This document shows positions 34,250 through 47,000 of a DNA stretch of 64,000 nucleotides, piece after piece. This DNA is from Symsagittifera roscoffensis. Its lineage: Eukaryota; Xenacoelomorpha; Acoela; Convolutidae. Each line of letters opens with the position of its first letter. Positions within the stretch are counted from its first letter, which is position 1. The notes under the pieces were generated by a model, which saw only the letters and a list, made by a program, of their open reading frames with translations, made no database searches and was not told the DNA's origin. A program made the translations under genes and the position numbers. The stretch lies in assembly GCF_963678635.1 (NCBI RefSeq), contig NC_087062.1, positions 58,668,129 to 58,732,128 on the forward strand, read 5' to 3'.

Positions 34250-35571
34250 TTCTTTGAGAATTTAGATTGTAGAATGAAAGTTTTATAATCTTTTTGTGTT
34301 TGACTTCCGAGTCGTAATGATTTACGTTGTTGTGATTTTCTTTTGTTTGTTCTGATAGAAGTTTTTCTTCTAGTTTGCGATTAAGCCTTTGTTTTTGAGG
34401 TAATTTTTTTTTGGTTAATCATTGTTTTTTTCTTGTGGAGTGGTTTTAATTCTTTGTTTTTTGTTTGTTTTTGGTAAAGATTTGGTTTCTGAAAGTTTTG
34501 TACATTTTTTAGCGCTGTAAATGAGTATAACTGTGTTCATTTGCGAAGGGCGTATTCTTTTGGGTAATATGGTAAAAAAAAATTCAATGTTGAACAATTT
34601 TTTTTGTTAGAATCAATAAATTTATATATAACAGCGGTGGGTTTTTCAATTCTTTAATCTGGTCATTTTCGGATAGGTCGCAATTTTTCAGACATTTTCA
34701 CGTGTTTTATAAAATTTTGGTTTAAAATTTATGTTCGGATTTTTAAATTGATGGCTTGTGTGAAACGTTAATTTATTTATGATGGATTATGTTGTCTTTG
34801 TGGTGGTTTTTGGGCTCTTTTTTGGTAAATTTTGTTTTTTTTATCTCGTTTTAAAATCCATTCTGTATGTGTTCCAGAGGCTAATTTTAGAATTTGTGGG
34901 TGATGAAAATGATTTTCATTGTGTGTATGTAATTGTAATTTTCAACAATTTGAACCTTTAGTGGGTTGACAATAACCTTGTGCCTTTTTTGAGGAGTTTG
35001 CGTTGAATATTTTGGTTTTCGTTGTTTTTGATTGAAAACCATTTTATATGGTGATATTCCTAGAGTTGTTGGTTTTTTTTCTGAATTATAAGCTAATGGA
35101 AATAATTTTACGTCAGTTAACCATTCGGCGTATATTTATCGTTTCCATTTATGATAAGTCTAAGATATTCCTGTAGGGAACGGTCCATACCTTCGACTAA
35201 ACCATAATTTCATTGAGCATGAGATGTTGGGGAATTATGTTTAATCTTATAAAAATGTCATAATGTGATAATTTGGTGCCATTGTCTGTGACAAGGATTT
35301 CTGGTAATCGATATTTGGCTATCCAATGTTCGTAGAGTGTTGTGTATCCATAAAAAGCATTACAATGAGGCACATGTTTGTGTGCTACGTAGTGGCTAAA
35401 TGCATCAATTATTAACATTTTGCACGAATTTCCTACTGAGGAGGGTGATATAGGGCCTTTTGTGTCGAAAGATATGCTGTTGTTAGAAAAAAATTTTGTC
35501 TTTTGAAGTCTCGTTTTTCTGCCAATTGATTTTGGTGTGAGTTTTGCATATTCAGTTGATATGTTTTGCAT
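34250..35571 (-). pseudogene. Integrase core and C-terminal domain, spanning units 1/2
   Basis: The best integrase copy. In minus direction: start of core FDTKGPISPSSVGNS, the first catalytic Asp in IDAFSHYVA, and the second in LPEILVTDNGTK. After a shift come the SPYKMVFNQKQRKP-like segment typical of Ty3/gypsy integrases (about 35020-35080) and a C-terminal GPY/F-type region ending in a frame at 34415-34597. A basic Lys/Gln-rich tail follows. Stops in the middle and a frame shift after TDNGTK show it is dead. Family call: Ty3/gypsy (Metaviridae-type) integrase. Confidence 0.75.
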
Positions 35572-38500
35572 ATATTACATAAGACTTTTATCAAAATTTG
35601 TGCATTAGCAAATGAGAAATTTTGAATAAATTTTGAATATGTTTTTTTTCTGATTCTACATGTCTTTTTGTATGTAGGGAATGTGAGATGTGAAATGCTA
35701 GAAGTATAAAACTCAATGGTAGACAGGGTACTCTTGCTTCTGGGTTTTGATAATCAAAAGAATAATATTCTAGTTTATTGTTGTGTTATTGATTTTTCTG
35801 AAATACCAAAGGAGTTTTTTTTTCCTAAAATTGTCATATCTGCTTTTATAGGTTTTGTTTTGTTCTTATACCAGGATTTAAAGTGTCTAATTATAGGGTC
35901 AAGGTTTTGGTAGTTTTTTGGAAAAATTCTAGTGTTTTTCTCTGTAACTGGTAGAAAAATGTTTCGAATTTTGGTTTTTGAGTGAGGTATCTTATCTAAA
36001 GGGTCTTGTAGATTAAAATTTTTGTTTATAGTGTATTTTTAATTTAAATCTGGGGGTCTTGGTAAGTTTGTGCCATCAGTTAAATTTTCCTTTTCTATTA
36101 GAGTTAATAGGTTTTTCCTATATATTTTCTTAGGTGACTTTTGCTGTGTGTTGTTTTTGATCCATGATGAGTAAGTATGGTATTGGTTTAAAAGTAGGTT
36201 TTCCTAATAAATTTACTTCGTAATGGTTATCTTGGCAAATGTTGAAGGTTGTTTATCTGTGTGTTATCGGGATTGCTTTTTACTGCAGATTTGCATTCTA
36301 ATCATGGTGGTGTTTCGTCTTTTGCAAGGAAAATTTTTAGGTTTTGTGGTTTTTCCTCGGTTAGTTTCCTTTTATTAGTTCAGGCGGGGGAAGGATTTTG
36401 GTGAGACGTAGGTTCTAAAAGAACTAGGGGGGAGAGGGTTTTAAGTAAAAAAAACTATTAAAAGATACATGGGTAAGATAGTCCTGAATATGGTTGTAGA
36501 ATGTTACATATCCATGTGTATTTTTTGTATATCTATCGTATTTAGAGATAAGCTCTGTTGTGGATGCTTATGGAGGACGTAAAGATTGAGCTGTTATAAT
36601 TGTTACATTTGGTGGAGTTTGAGGTAATGGGTGATGAACTAAATTATTTAGTTTTACTGTTATTTAAAATTTAAGGGTTAGATTGTCATGAAAATAGATC
36701 TGGATATTATGTTCTTGTGAAGCTTCGTGTCTATATTGTAATCGGTTTAGTGCCAAATTATGTAGTCTACTTTTGTCAAGATATTGACCAAATAGGGGAA
36801 GGGTGCTACAAAAGTGTTCCAATCTGATCGTAGAGGTATATTAGAAAGAGTTCACGATATCGATCGTCTAAACTTGTAGAAAAACTAAGGGGAAAAGTAG
36901 TGGTTGGAGTTTGACTTGTTGTTGAAAGGGTTTATGGTAGTGATACTGTTTCTGGTAGTGACAAGGAGTTGTCTGATGGTTTATCTACAGGTTCGTTAAG
37001 TAGACGTGGTTCGCCTTGAGTGAATGCTTGGGTACTCCAATGTGGAAGACGTTGTGTTGAAGTGGGGGGATTGAAAGGGTTTTCACGAATTTGTTCGGAA
37101 GTTGGTGTCGATCCTAAATAATCCGAAAGATTATTTGGAGTATTTTGGTGTGAAACTGTTTGTAGTGATGGGGGTACTTTGAGGTTCCTACAGATGTCTT
37201 AAGGGTTTGGAGATGGTGATGAGGGTATTTCAAAATGAACTCGGGGTGTTGCAAAGTTTCTATTTCTTCGGGGATGGATAATTAGTCTTTCTGTTGTAGA
37301 TATTTGATTTTGATTTTGGCTTGGATATCTGGTTCTTTTAAGGTCTTGTTGTAGGGAAGGGTAGATATTATACGTTGGTTTTTTTTGTGGTTCGCTTAGA
37401 GGTTCGTGGCGGATTGCTGGTAACAAAGGTTCAGATAATGATTCGTGTGTTACTTCCAAAGTATAAGAACTTTGTTGAAATGAAATGCATGTAGATGATT
37501 GATATTGATTTGTTTGACTAGGTTTTGGTTTTCTTGGTGGTTTTGGGATTTCGTGGTCGGTGAGGATTGTTGAGTTTGTTGTTGATTTGCAATTTTGGAA
37601 TTTTTGACTATCTTCCTTCTAATTATTAAACCTATGTTGCTTATAGTATTTCTCTATCATATTGATTGAGAAGATTTTTGCTAGTGCAAAGGTGATGAAT
37701 GCCTTTTTCATGCATTTACAAATGTCAAAACTAGGGAAACTGGAAAGGTGAGATAATTTACGAGAAGAAGAAAGATGTATTTCTTAGTAAATAAATGTCG
37801 TAACATTTAAATAGTTGTTGAAGTTTCGTACCATAGGAAATGGTCAAGGAATTTTGAGAAAGTATAGTAGGTTTTTATGAGGAAATGGAATATTACGAAG
37901 AAGCTGCAAAAAATTATGAAAAGGAGAAATGCTATTTCGAAAGTATCTATGATGAAAAAAATACAAAATGAAAAAATGTTGCAAAAATTGAGACAAATTT
38001 TGAAACGTTTATTTTAAAAAATTGAAGTTATCGAGAGAGAAGCATTTGAGAAATGATTGGGTTTGTCGAAACTTTTTTAATTTTTGAGTTTGATATTGAC
38101 TGTGGCCGGATTGTTTATTGGTTTTTGACTAGCGGGTTGGATATGGGCAACTTTTGGTGAAGATACGTCTGGAGTTCTAGGAGTGAACTTTCTAGTTTTG
38201 TTTTTATTTATTGGATGGTTAAGGGTTTTGTGAAGTTGTATCGACTTTAGACTAAATGATCATGTCGGATTTTGTCTCTAGGTTTATTCAAAATTTTTCC
38301 TAGGGGGAAACGTGGGGTATAAGATGAGACAATATTTTTGATTTTTGTAAAAAAAAAATGGGGGGATATTTCGAAATGAATTTGATTGGTTGAGTTTGTA
38401 ATTGTTTGTTCAAGGTTTAAAAGAAATATTGAGAAAAAAAATTAATATAATTTGAAATGATTTTAGTTTATGGAATGTATCCTAATTAATCAGAGAGGTG

Positions 38501-39710
38501 TTTCTGAAATTCAACTTTCTTTAAAAATTTAGATTGTAGAATAAAAGTTTTATAATCTTCTTTTGTTTGACTTCCGAGACGTAATGATTTACGTTAGTGT
38601 GATTTTTGTTTGTTTGTTCTGATAGAACTTTTTCTTCTAGTTTGCGATTAAGCCTTTGTTTTTGAGGAAGTTTTTTTGATTAATCATTGTTTTTTTCTTA
38701 TGGAGTGGTTTCAATTATTTGTTTTTCGTTTGTTTTTAGTAATGTTTTTTGTTTCTGAAAGTTTTTGTACAGTTTTTAGCGCTATAAAGGAGTATAACTG
38801 TGTTCATTTGCGAAGGACGTATCCTTTTGTGTAACATGGTAAAAGATTGTTTCAATGTTGAACTATTTCTTTTTTGTTAGAATCAATAAAATTATATGTA
38901 ACATCAGTGGGTTTTTCAATTATTTGATCTGATCATGAGCTATTTCTTTTTTGTTAGAATCAATAAAATTATATATAACAGCAGTGGGTTTTTCAATTAG
39001 TTAATCTGGTCATTTTCGGATAGGTCGCAATTTTTCAGATATTTTTATATGTTTTATAAAATTTTGGTTAGAAATATATGTTCCGATTTTTAAATTGATG
39101 GCTTGTGTGAAACGTGAAATTATTCGTGATTGATTATGTTGTCTTTGTGGTGGTTTTTGGCTCTTTTTTGATAAATTTTGTTTTAATTTTTATCTTGTTT
39201 TAGAATCCATTCTGTATGTGTTCCAGGGGCTATTTTTAGAATTTGTGGGTGAGGAAAATGATTTTCATCATGTGTATGTAATGGTAATTTTCAACAATTT
39301 GAACCTTTAGTGGGTTGACAATAAACTTGTGCCTTTTTTGGGGAGTTTGCTGTGAACAATTCGGTTTTCGTTGTTTTTGATTGAAAACCATTTTATATGG
39401 TGATATTCCTAGAGTTGTTGGTTTTTTTTCTGAATTATAAGCTAATGGAAATAACTTTACGTCAGTTAACCATTTGGCGTATCTTTATCGTTTCCATTTA
39501 TGATGAATCTAAGATATTTCTGTAGGGAACGGTTCATACCTTGGACTAAACCATAAATTCATTGAGCATGAGATGTTCGGGAATTATGTTTAATGTTATA
39601 AAAATGGCATGGATTTTTGTGCAATTGTCTGTGACAAGGATTTCTGGTAATCCACATTTGGCTATCCAATGTTCTTAGAGTGTTGTGTATGCATAATAAG
39701 CATTACAATG
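35368..39710 (-). mobile_element. Retroelement tandem unit 2 (about 4.34 kb)
   Basis: Same content and order as unit 1. It is longer mainly because a block of about 75 bp near 38865-39000 ('ctatttcttttttgttagaatcaataaaattatat...') is duplicated in tandem. Identity to unit 1 looks about 90% or higher over long stretches by eye. A basic Pro-rich frame is open at 37199-37459. The integrase core at the 39710 end has lost segments around 39600. Confidence 0.75.
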
Positions 39711-40455
39711 AGGCACAGGATTGAGTGCTACGTAGTGGCTAAATGCATCAAATACTTACAATTTGTTTGAACTTCCTTCTGATGAGGGTGATATAGGGCC
39801 TTTTGTGTCGAATGATTTGCTGTTGTTAAAAAAAATATTTTTTCATTTAAAAACTTGTTTTTCTGCCAATTGATTTTGGTGTGGATATGGTTTATTCAGT
39901 TGACATGGTTTGCATCCATTTCATAAAAGTTTTATCAAAATTTGTGCATTAGGAAATAAGAATTCTGAATAAAATTTGAAAATTTTTTTCTGATCCTACA
40001 TGTCTTTTTGTATTTAGGGAATGTGAGATGTGAAATGCTAGAAGTATCATACTCAATGGTTGACAGGGTACTTTTGCTTCTGGGTTTTGATATTCAAAAG
40101 AAAATTATTCTAGTATATCGTTGTGTTATTGATTTTTCTGAAATACCAAAGGAGTGTTTTTTCCCTAAAATTGTCATATCTGCTTTTATAGGTTTTGTTT
40201 TGTACTTATACCAGGATTTAAACTGTCTAATTACAGGGTCAAGGTTTTGGTATCTTGTAATAATTTAAGTGTTATTTTTTCTGTATTTGGTAGAAAAACG
40301 TTTCGAATTTCTGTTTTTGAGAGAGGTATATTATCTAAGGGGTCTTGTAGATTAAAATTATTGTTTATAGTGTATTTTGATTTTAAATCTGGGGGTCTTG
40401 GTAAGTTTAGGCCATCAATTAAGTTTTCCTTTTCTATTAGAGGGAATAGGTTTTT

Positions 40456-40513
<58 letters not shown>

Positions 40514-43117
40514 CAGGTGACTTTTGCTGTGTTGTTTTTAATCCATGATGAGTAAGTATGGTATTGGTTTAAAAGTAGATTTCCTAATAAATTTACATCG
40601 TAATGGTTATCTTGGTAAGTGTTGTAGATTGTTTATCTGTGTGTTGTCGGGGTTTTTTTTTACTGCAGATTTGCATTCTAGTCAAGGTAGTGTTTCACGA
40701 ATTTGTTCGGAAGTTGGTGTTGATCCTAAATAATCCGAAGGATTTTTTGGAGTATTTTGTTGTGAAACCGTTTGTAGTGATGGAAGGTCTTTTGAGGTTA
40801 CTAGAGGGGTCTAAAAGGTTTGGAGATGGTGATGAGGGTATTTTAAAATGAACTCGGGGTGTTGCAAAGTTTCAATTTCTTCGGGGATGGACAATTAGTC
40901 TTTCTGTTGTAGATATTTGATTTTGATTTTGGCTTGGATGTCTGGTTCTTTTAGGGCTTTGTTGTAGGGAAGGGTAGACGTTATACATTGGTTTTTTTGT
41001 GGTTCGCTTAGAGGTTTGTGGCGGATTGCTTTTAACAAAGGTTCAGATAATGATTCGTGTCTCACTATAAGAATTTTCTTGAAATGAAATGCACGTAGAT
41101 GATTGATATTGATGTGTTTGACTAGATGTTGGTGTTGTTGTGGGTCCTGGGATTTCATGGTCGTTGAGGATTGTTGGGTTGGTTGTTGATTTGCAGTTTT
41201 GGAATTTTTTGACTATCTTCTAATAATTAAATCTATGTTGTTTATAGTATTTATCTATCAAATTCATTAAGAGGATTTTTGCTAGTGCAAAGGTGATGAT
41301 TGCTTTTTTCATGCATTTACAAATGTCAAAATAAGGGAAACTGGAAAGGTGAGAAAATTTACGAGAAGAAGAAAGATGTATTTCTTAGTAAATAAATGTC
41401 GTAACATTTAAATAGTTGTTGAAGTTTCGTACCATAGGAAATGGTCAAGGAATTTTGAGAAAGTATAGTAGGTTTTTATAAGGAAATGGAATATTACGAA
41501 GAAGCTGCAAAAAATTATGAAAAGGAGAAATGCTATTTCTAAAGTATCTATGATGAAAAAAATTCAAAAAAAAAAATGAAAAAATGTTGCAAAAATTGAG
41601 ACAAGTTTTGAAACGTTTATTTTAAAAAATTGAAGTGATCGAGAGAGAAGCATTTGAGAAATGATTGGGTTTGTCGAAACTTTTTTAATTTTTGAGTTTG
41701 ATATTGACTGTGGCCGGATTGTTTATTGGTTTTTGACTAGCGGGTTGGATATGGGCAACTTTTGGTGAAGATACGTCTGGAGTTCTAGGAGTGAATTTTC
41801 TAGTTTTGTTTTTATTTATTGGATGGTTAAGGGTTTTGTGAAGTTGTATCGACTTTAGACTAAATGATTATGTCGGATTTTGTCTCTAGCCTTATTCAAT
41901 ATTTCTCCTAGGGGGAAACGTGGGGTATAAGATGAAACAATATTTTTTTATTTTGTACAAAATGTGGTGATATGTCGAAATGAGTTTGATTGGTTGAGTT
42001 TGTAACTGTTTGTTCAAGGTTTGAAAAGAAATTTTGAGAAGAAAATGGATATAATTCGAAATAATCTGAGTTTATGGAATGTATCTTAATTAATCAGAGG
42101 GGTGTTTCTGAAATTCAACTTTCTTTGAGAATTTAGATTGTAGAATGAAAGTTTTATAACCTTTTTGTATTTGACTTCCGAGTCGTAATCATTTACGTTG
42201 TTGTGATTTTCTTTTGTTTGTTCTGATAGAAGTTTTTCTTCTAGTTTGCGATTAAGCCTTTGTTTTTGAGGTAATTTTTTTTTTGGTTAATCATTGTTTT
42301 TTTCTTGTGGAGTGGTTTTAATTCTTTGTTTTTTGTTTGTTTTTGGTAAAGTTTTGGTTTCTGAAAGTTTTGTACATTTTTTAGCGCTGTAAAGGAGTAT
42401 AATTGTATTCATTTGCGAAGGGCGTATTCATTTGTGTAATATGGTAAAAGATTGTTTCAATGTTGAACTATTTCTTTTTTGTTAGAATCAATAAAATTAT
42501 ATGTAACATCAGTGGGTTTTTCAATTATTTGATCTGATCATGAGCTATTTCTTTTTTGTTAGAATCAATAAAATTATATGTAACATCAGTGGGTTTTTCA
42601 ATTATTTGATCTGGTCATTTTCGGATAGGTTGCAATTTTGCAGATATTCCATTATGTATATTAAATTTTCGGTTTAAAATTGATCTTCCGATTTTTAAAC
42701 TGATGGCTTGTGTGAAACGTGAATTTATTTGTGATTGATTATGTTGTCTTTGTAATGGTTGTTTGGATATTTTTTGTTAAATTTACTTTTAAATTTTATC
42801 TTGGTTAAGAATCCGTTTTGTATGTGTTCCAGAGTCTAATTTTAGAAAGTGTGGGTGCTGAAAATGATTTTCATCGTGTGTATGTAATGGTAATTTTGAA
42901 CAATTTGAACCTTTAGGGGGTTGACAATAACCTTGTGCCTTTTTTGAGGAGTTTGCTGTGAAGATTTTGATTTTCCTTGTTTTTGATTGAAAACCATTTT
43001 ATATGGTGATGTTCCTAGAGCTGTTGTTATTTCTGAATGATAAGCTAATGGAAATCTTTTTACGTCAGTTAACCATTCGGCGTATATTTATCGTTTCCAT
43101 TTATGATAAATCTAAGA
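39711..43117 (-). mobile_element. Retroelement tandem unit 3 (about 3.4 kb, internally deleted)
   Basis: Homologous to units 1 and 2, but at 40690 it jumps from the sequence equivalent to about 36310 directly to that equivalent to about 37080. This deletes roughly 700-770 bp with the microhomology 'gtgttt' at the junction. It ends at 43117 in the integrase region, where homology stops abruptly at 'ctaagata'. The tandem block of about 75 bp is also duplicated here (42465-42600). A (TA)n run interrupts it at 40458-40510. Confidence 0.75.
40458..40510. repeat. (TA)n microsatellite
   Basis: About 26 uninterrupted TA units inside unit 3. The other units have only 'ctatatattttctagg' at this point, so the array expanded after the units were duplicated. 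It produces an artificial Ile-Tyr repeat in a plus-strand frame. Confidence 0.95.
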
Positions 43118-44330
43118 TAACCAATCGATTTTTTTAATCTCTCATCCGAATTTTCTGTTTAAAATTGAGTCCATTCCAAATTTTCTCCTTACGGGTAGTA
43201 TAACGTAATAAAGATCAAAGTAAAAATTTCTGGCGGTTTTCATTATTGATCAAATTTTGTCTTGTCGAACCGAACCTTATAACAATATAATAATAGCCAA
43301 ATCATTTCTTAGAGAGCATATTTCTAAAGCGCACAAACTAAACAAAAAAGTTTCATTTGGTACAAGTAAATGTAACAGTGAGTGATTCCCTCAGTTTTTT
43401 TAGCTCTTAGTTATTCTAAAACAGTTTTTTTTATTGTATTTGCTCTTTTCTTCATCATCCTTATCATCGAGTTTTCTCTAACTTTTTTTAGACACCTCTC
43501 CTTGTTCTCTGCGTTACTAGTTGATTTTTGTTCAAAGTTTCTTTTTCATTGGCTGTTTTGCTTAATTCGTGCGTTTGCGTTGTTTCCTATTGTTTTTTTT
43601 TCATGTTTTGTCAAATTTCATTTCATCACCATAAAAAAATTGAGCCAATTAAGCTAGTGACAAGTCGACCATCGAATGGGTACATTAGCAGGGTAGCTTA
43701 AGAGCAGAATGCAGATATTGGCTCATTTCATGATTTTTCTTTTCCACTGAGTACTACTTGGAGCTTTTCATGCTCATAACATGTTAGAAGTCTCTTTATT
43801 TTTTTTTCTAATCAGTCAAGTTCTCATCAGAGCCATATCGTTCAACTAGATCATTTGTTCCTCCCAATATTGCAAATTTTTCAACTGTTGTTTTTTAAAC
43901 CATTCATTGCTTTCTGACCGGCTTTTGTATTAAGGCCAGCTCCAGGACACAACATCACAATTGTATCTTTCAGATAACAGCGTTAACAAATGAATCACTA
44001 ATGACAGCTTGCATATAAAATGATTTTAACTCAACGAACACTGATATTCTATATGATCTGAGATTTTCTCTGCTAATACAATATTTTGTTCGCAGATTTT
44101 CATTTTTTGCGTTTTTTCTTGAAGGCATGATACAAGTATCAAAAACTAATGGCTTCTCTTGTTCCATTATCAGCTTTTCAAACAAACTCAGGTTTTTTTT
44201 CGAAAAATGTTTTTGTACAATGAGCAGTTTAAATTGACCCTTGAATATGTAAGCTTGTAAAACTCACAGCAGAAAACATAAAAGAAGACAATCTATTCGG
44301 TTCTCAAAATAAACCCATTCGGGTTAACCA
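43118..44330. other. Non-coding stretch after the retroelement island
   Basis: Composition returns to strand-symmetric and AT-rich. A 91-codon plus-strand frame at 43382-43657 is almost purely hydrophobic because of T-rich sequence, and has no other support. Nothing else recognised. Confidence 0.4.
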
Positions 44331-44339
44331 GCTAGTATT

Positions 44340-45060
44340 ATTTTAATTGAGTTAAAAAAGTTTCTAAACAGATAAGTTTTCAAAACTTTCAAAGTTTTTG
44401 AGTGATAACTTTCAATTCGCAAGTCAAGCGGTACACGATTGCAATAGCTTGGACCGTAGAACGCAAACAATCAACGCTCAGTTTTTGATTTCATGAACCA
44501 TGTATCTAAGCGCACTTCAAGCTGTCGTCGAGCATTATGGACTTGATTGTCAATAATCGCATGAAAATCGTTGCAAGATGGGAACCAGATGTGGATTCTA
44601 TTTTAACTTGTAAGCAAAAATAGGATTTTGTATTCGATTCTAGACATGACTGATAGGCAGTGAAGATGGTGTGAAAATAGTCCAAGCGAGTTTTTTTCAG
44701 CGAAAAACAAATCTGCCTGCAGACTTTAGCTAATTTTCTATTTTTGACAAATTACTGTATATTCAGTTGCAGGAATCACGGCAACTCTTGATCAAAGCGC
44801 GAGCAAGCATAGACCTATCATCAAAACTCAGGTACTTTCTGATGTTAAAAATTTTCCTTAAACAGCCAAATGATGCACATCATACTGACGACATTTGTTT
44901 CTTCAAGTTAAAACACGGGTTTCTTGTTTCTTCAAGTTAACACAAGTAAATACAGTTCATCAAGGATAATTTGGAGAGCCTTGAGGTCTTTTAGAGATTC
45001 TACAACTCGCGCACCAAATTGAAATCACAATCATCTGAGTTTCCTTCAAAATTCAGAAAC
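44340..45060 (-). pseudogene. LINE (non-LTR retrotransposon) 3' fragment, Jockey/CR1-like
   Basis: Minus-strand frames with a few stops give, in order, the segments that follow the reverse transcriptase core in Jockey/CR1-type LINEs: CLRKIFNIRKYLSFDDRSM and ARALIKSCRDSCN (about 44760-44890), then VMSRIEYKILFLLTS, and near the 3' end FYGPSYCNRVPLDLR followed by LKVLKTYLFRNFF (about 44370-44470). 'Y-G-P-x-x-W/C-N-x-x-P-L' followed by 'K-x-x-L-K-x-x-L-F' is a hallmark of these elements. It is 5'-truncated, as LINE copies usually are, and not functional. Confidence 0.7.
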
Positions 45061-46140
45061 AGAGTACAGTAATTCTGTTCAATTTTTCATGATTTTCTGC
45101 ACTATTTTTGATGTTGCCAAATCTGAAATAGATCACTGTTTCATCCGAAAATATTCGATGTTTCTTTGATAGATTCTCTAATAATTTCCCCCGATGAATG
45201 AGAAGATACCATGCTCTGCTGCATACCAGTTTTAAACATAAATTGATCTGATCTAGCCCCGGTAATTTTTACATATTTTTACATTCTTTCGCTAAGGTAT
45301 GGCTGTATCATTTTTGCTGCATCTCCCACTATTCTCACGTGCTTTCGAAGTATCATCATCTAAATTAACAACCGAACATTTAATGATAGTTGTAGTAAAG
45401 TTGTCGTGGGTTATATTCGAGGGTGTTTTGGGATTTTTGCTAATTTAACAACCGGCTAATTGAATTCTCTCGGAAAGGTCTGCGTGTTTGGACTTGTCTT
45501 TGTTACACGAATGCAGTAGACGTTAAAGACTTAACGCAAGATTGGACAATTGGCAATTCGACCATCTGCATTTGTGTGCTTCGATTCATTGTGAATCAAT
45601 TCGGCTTTTCTCAGATTTTTTTCTGTAAAAACAACTTTTTGCACGATTTGGTTCGTTATCGATACCAATCGGATACTTCTACAATTCGGTTGGGCGTTTT
45701 TGTAATTCGCCTATTTGCTTAATTCAGTTTGGTATTCGTACAATTAGATTTTTGCACAGTTCAATTTTAGTTGATGGGTGTCTGAGGTCGCTCATGTCAG
45801 TCTTGATTCTGAGGTCGCTCAAATCTGGGCTCGGTGTCGGAAAGTGGTCGGTGATAGTCGAGTCCTTGGTCGGATTTTAAGGTCAGGTAAAATCGTTTTT
45901 GAGTCGCGGCACCAAAATGTTCTGCTCAATTTATAATGTAAAATCAAAGCAGAATCGGTTTTAAGTTCAGCAGAACATGCTCTAAATAATGCAACATTAA
46001 ACGTGGCAAGCAAAAAAGTGGGTTGATCATGAGTTGATTGGGAGCTTCATCCTAATTATTAGCTATAGGATGAATAGTGAAGGATGTAGTTGTGACTGGC
46101 GGTGCTAGCGTCGTGACGCCAGAAGGCCAGAGTAGTCTTG
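45061..46140. other. Non-coding stretch
   Basis: No gene recognised. 45590-45760 has recurring short 'aattcg' motifs ('acaattcgg', 'gtaattcgcc', 'cttaattcag'), and 45770-45860 repeats 'tgaggtcgctca' twice. Part of 45061-45300 may be further decayed LINE sequence. Confidence 0.4.
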
Positions 46141-46149
46141 GAGCGTGAC

Positions 46150-47000
46150 AAACATACAAACCCAACTTTGGTAGACTAGCGCCAAAGCAGTTGCGAATAC
46201 GAACCAACAATAGGAACCGAACAAGTCTGGTCGAAAGTACCATATGTAGATGAAAAGCTAGAGTATGAACGAGCAAATTATGACAAGCAAGGCGAAAGAC
46301 TAAATTGTTGTGATGAATAACAGTTTCAGATGATGGAAATGAAGATCAATTATTTGTTCCAAAACAAACATTGCGCCAATGCTGATCAATCGGCGAAGGA
46401 TATTCTGAAAAAAAATCTCAAAACTCTCCGAACTAAAGAAGAGAGCATCAGGAAACAAAGTGAGGAAATCGTGATATTGACGAATGAATCAACAGACCTA
46501 GAACTGCGAATAACAGAACAGTAACGATATAATTCAAATGACTGCATTATTAAAAATGGCAAAATGAACCTTGACAACCTCAGGAAAATCATATGCGAGC
46601 TCTTCCTGCAAAAACTTGTGCAAAATTGTTCTCGTGGATATAAAAGCTTGTCTCCCTCTCAACAAAGGCCAGCATCCGAACTAAGGCAATGGGAAGCCCA
46701 TTCTTCTCAAGGAGAATCTCCCCAAACGTGATGCTGAGCTGCAAACAGTTGCCTATTGAGAGGATACGTTACAACAACTATATTCTGTCGAAATGAGGGT
46801 GGCTTCCGAACTACGATTATTGTGCTGAATCGAAGAGATGTTGAAGATCTACAATCCCGAGCGATCAAGAGAAAGAAAAAGACTGTGTCGTTATTCAAAC
46901 TTAATAACAATGCTCGAGAAGTATTAAGAAATGGTAACTGAGAGTTTATGTAACGTCTGAGAGAAACAAATGACGAAGAAAGAGGAGTTATCTAGATTTC
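46150..47000 (+). pseudogene. Broken coiled-coil protein gene copy (probable processed pseudogene)
   Basis: Plus-strand frames give a charged, heptad-like sequence: VDEKLEYERANYDKQGERLN near 46230-46290, then after one stop a 64-codon open stretch (46330-46524) with KDILKKNLKTLRTKEESIRK and EEIVILTNESTDLELRITEQ. Beyond the stop, shifted frames continue with ENLPKRDAELQTVA (about 46710-46755), LYSVEMRVASELRLL and LFKLNNNAREVL. Composition and spacing suggest a long coiled-coil protein. No introns separate the pieces, which argues for a retrocopy. At least two stops and several frameshifts disable it. I cannot name the parent protein. Confidence 0.5.

Larger units (their letters stand above)
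31104..35367 (-). mobile_element. Retroelement tandem unit 1 (about 4.26 kb), minus-oriented, degenerate
   Basis: In coding (minus) direction the unit reads: the rest of the integrase core and its C-terminal part (35367 to about 34250), a stretch without recognised domain, a Pro/Ser/Thr-rich gag- or tail-like frame (about 33450-32660, including IIHPRRNRNFATPRVHFEIP), then a region leading into the integrase zinc-binding domain (about 31960-31219). Landmarks recur in unit 2 at a constant offset of 4263-4267 bp until about 34970. No reverse transcriptase motif was found. Stops and frameshifts are frequent. Confidence 0.75.

Noticed and set aside
43382-43657. Hydrophobic 91-codon frame suggesting a membrane protein
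   Set aside because: Hydrophobicity follows from T-rich sequence (Phe, Leu, Ile codons); no exon signals or conserved features.
46052-46276. 74-codon minus-strand frame
   Set aside because: Antisense to the start of the coiled-coil pseudogene; the plus-strand reading explains the composition better.
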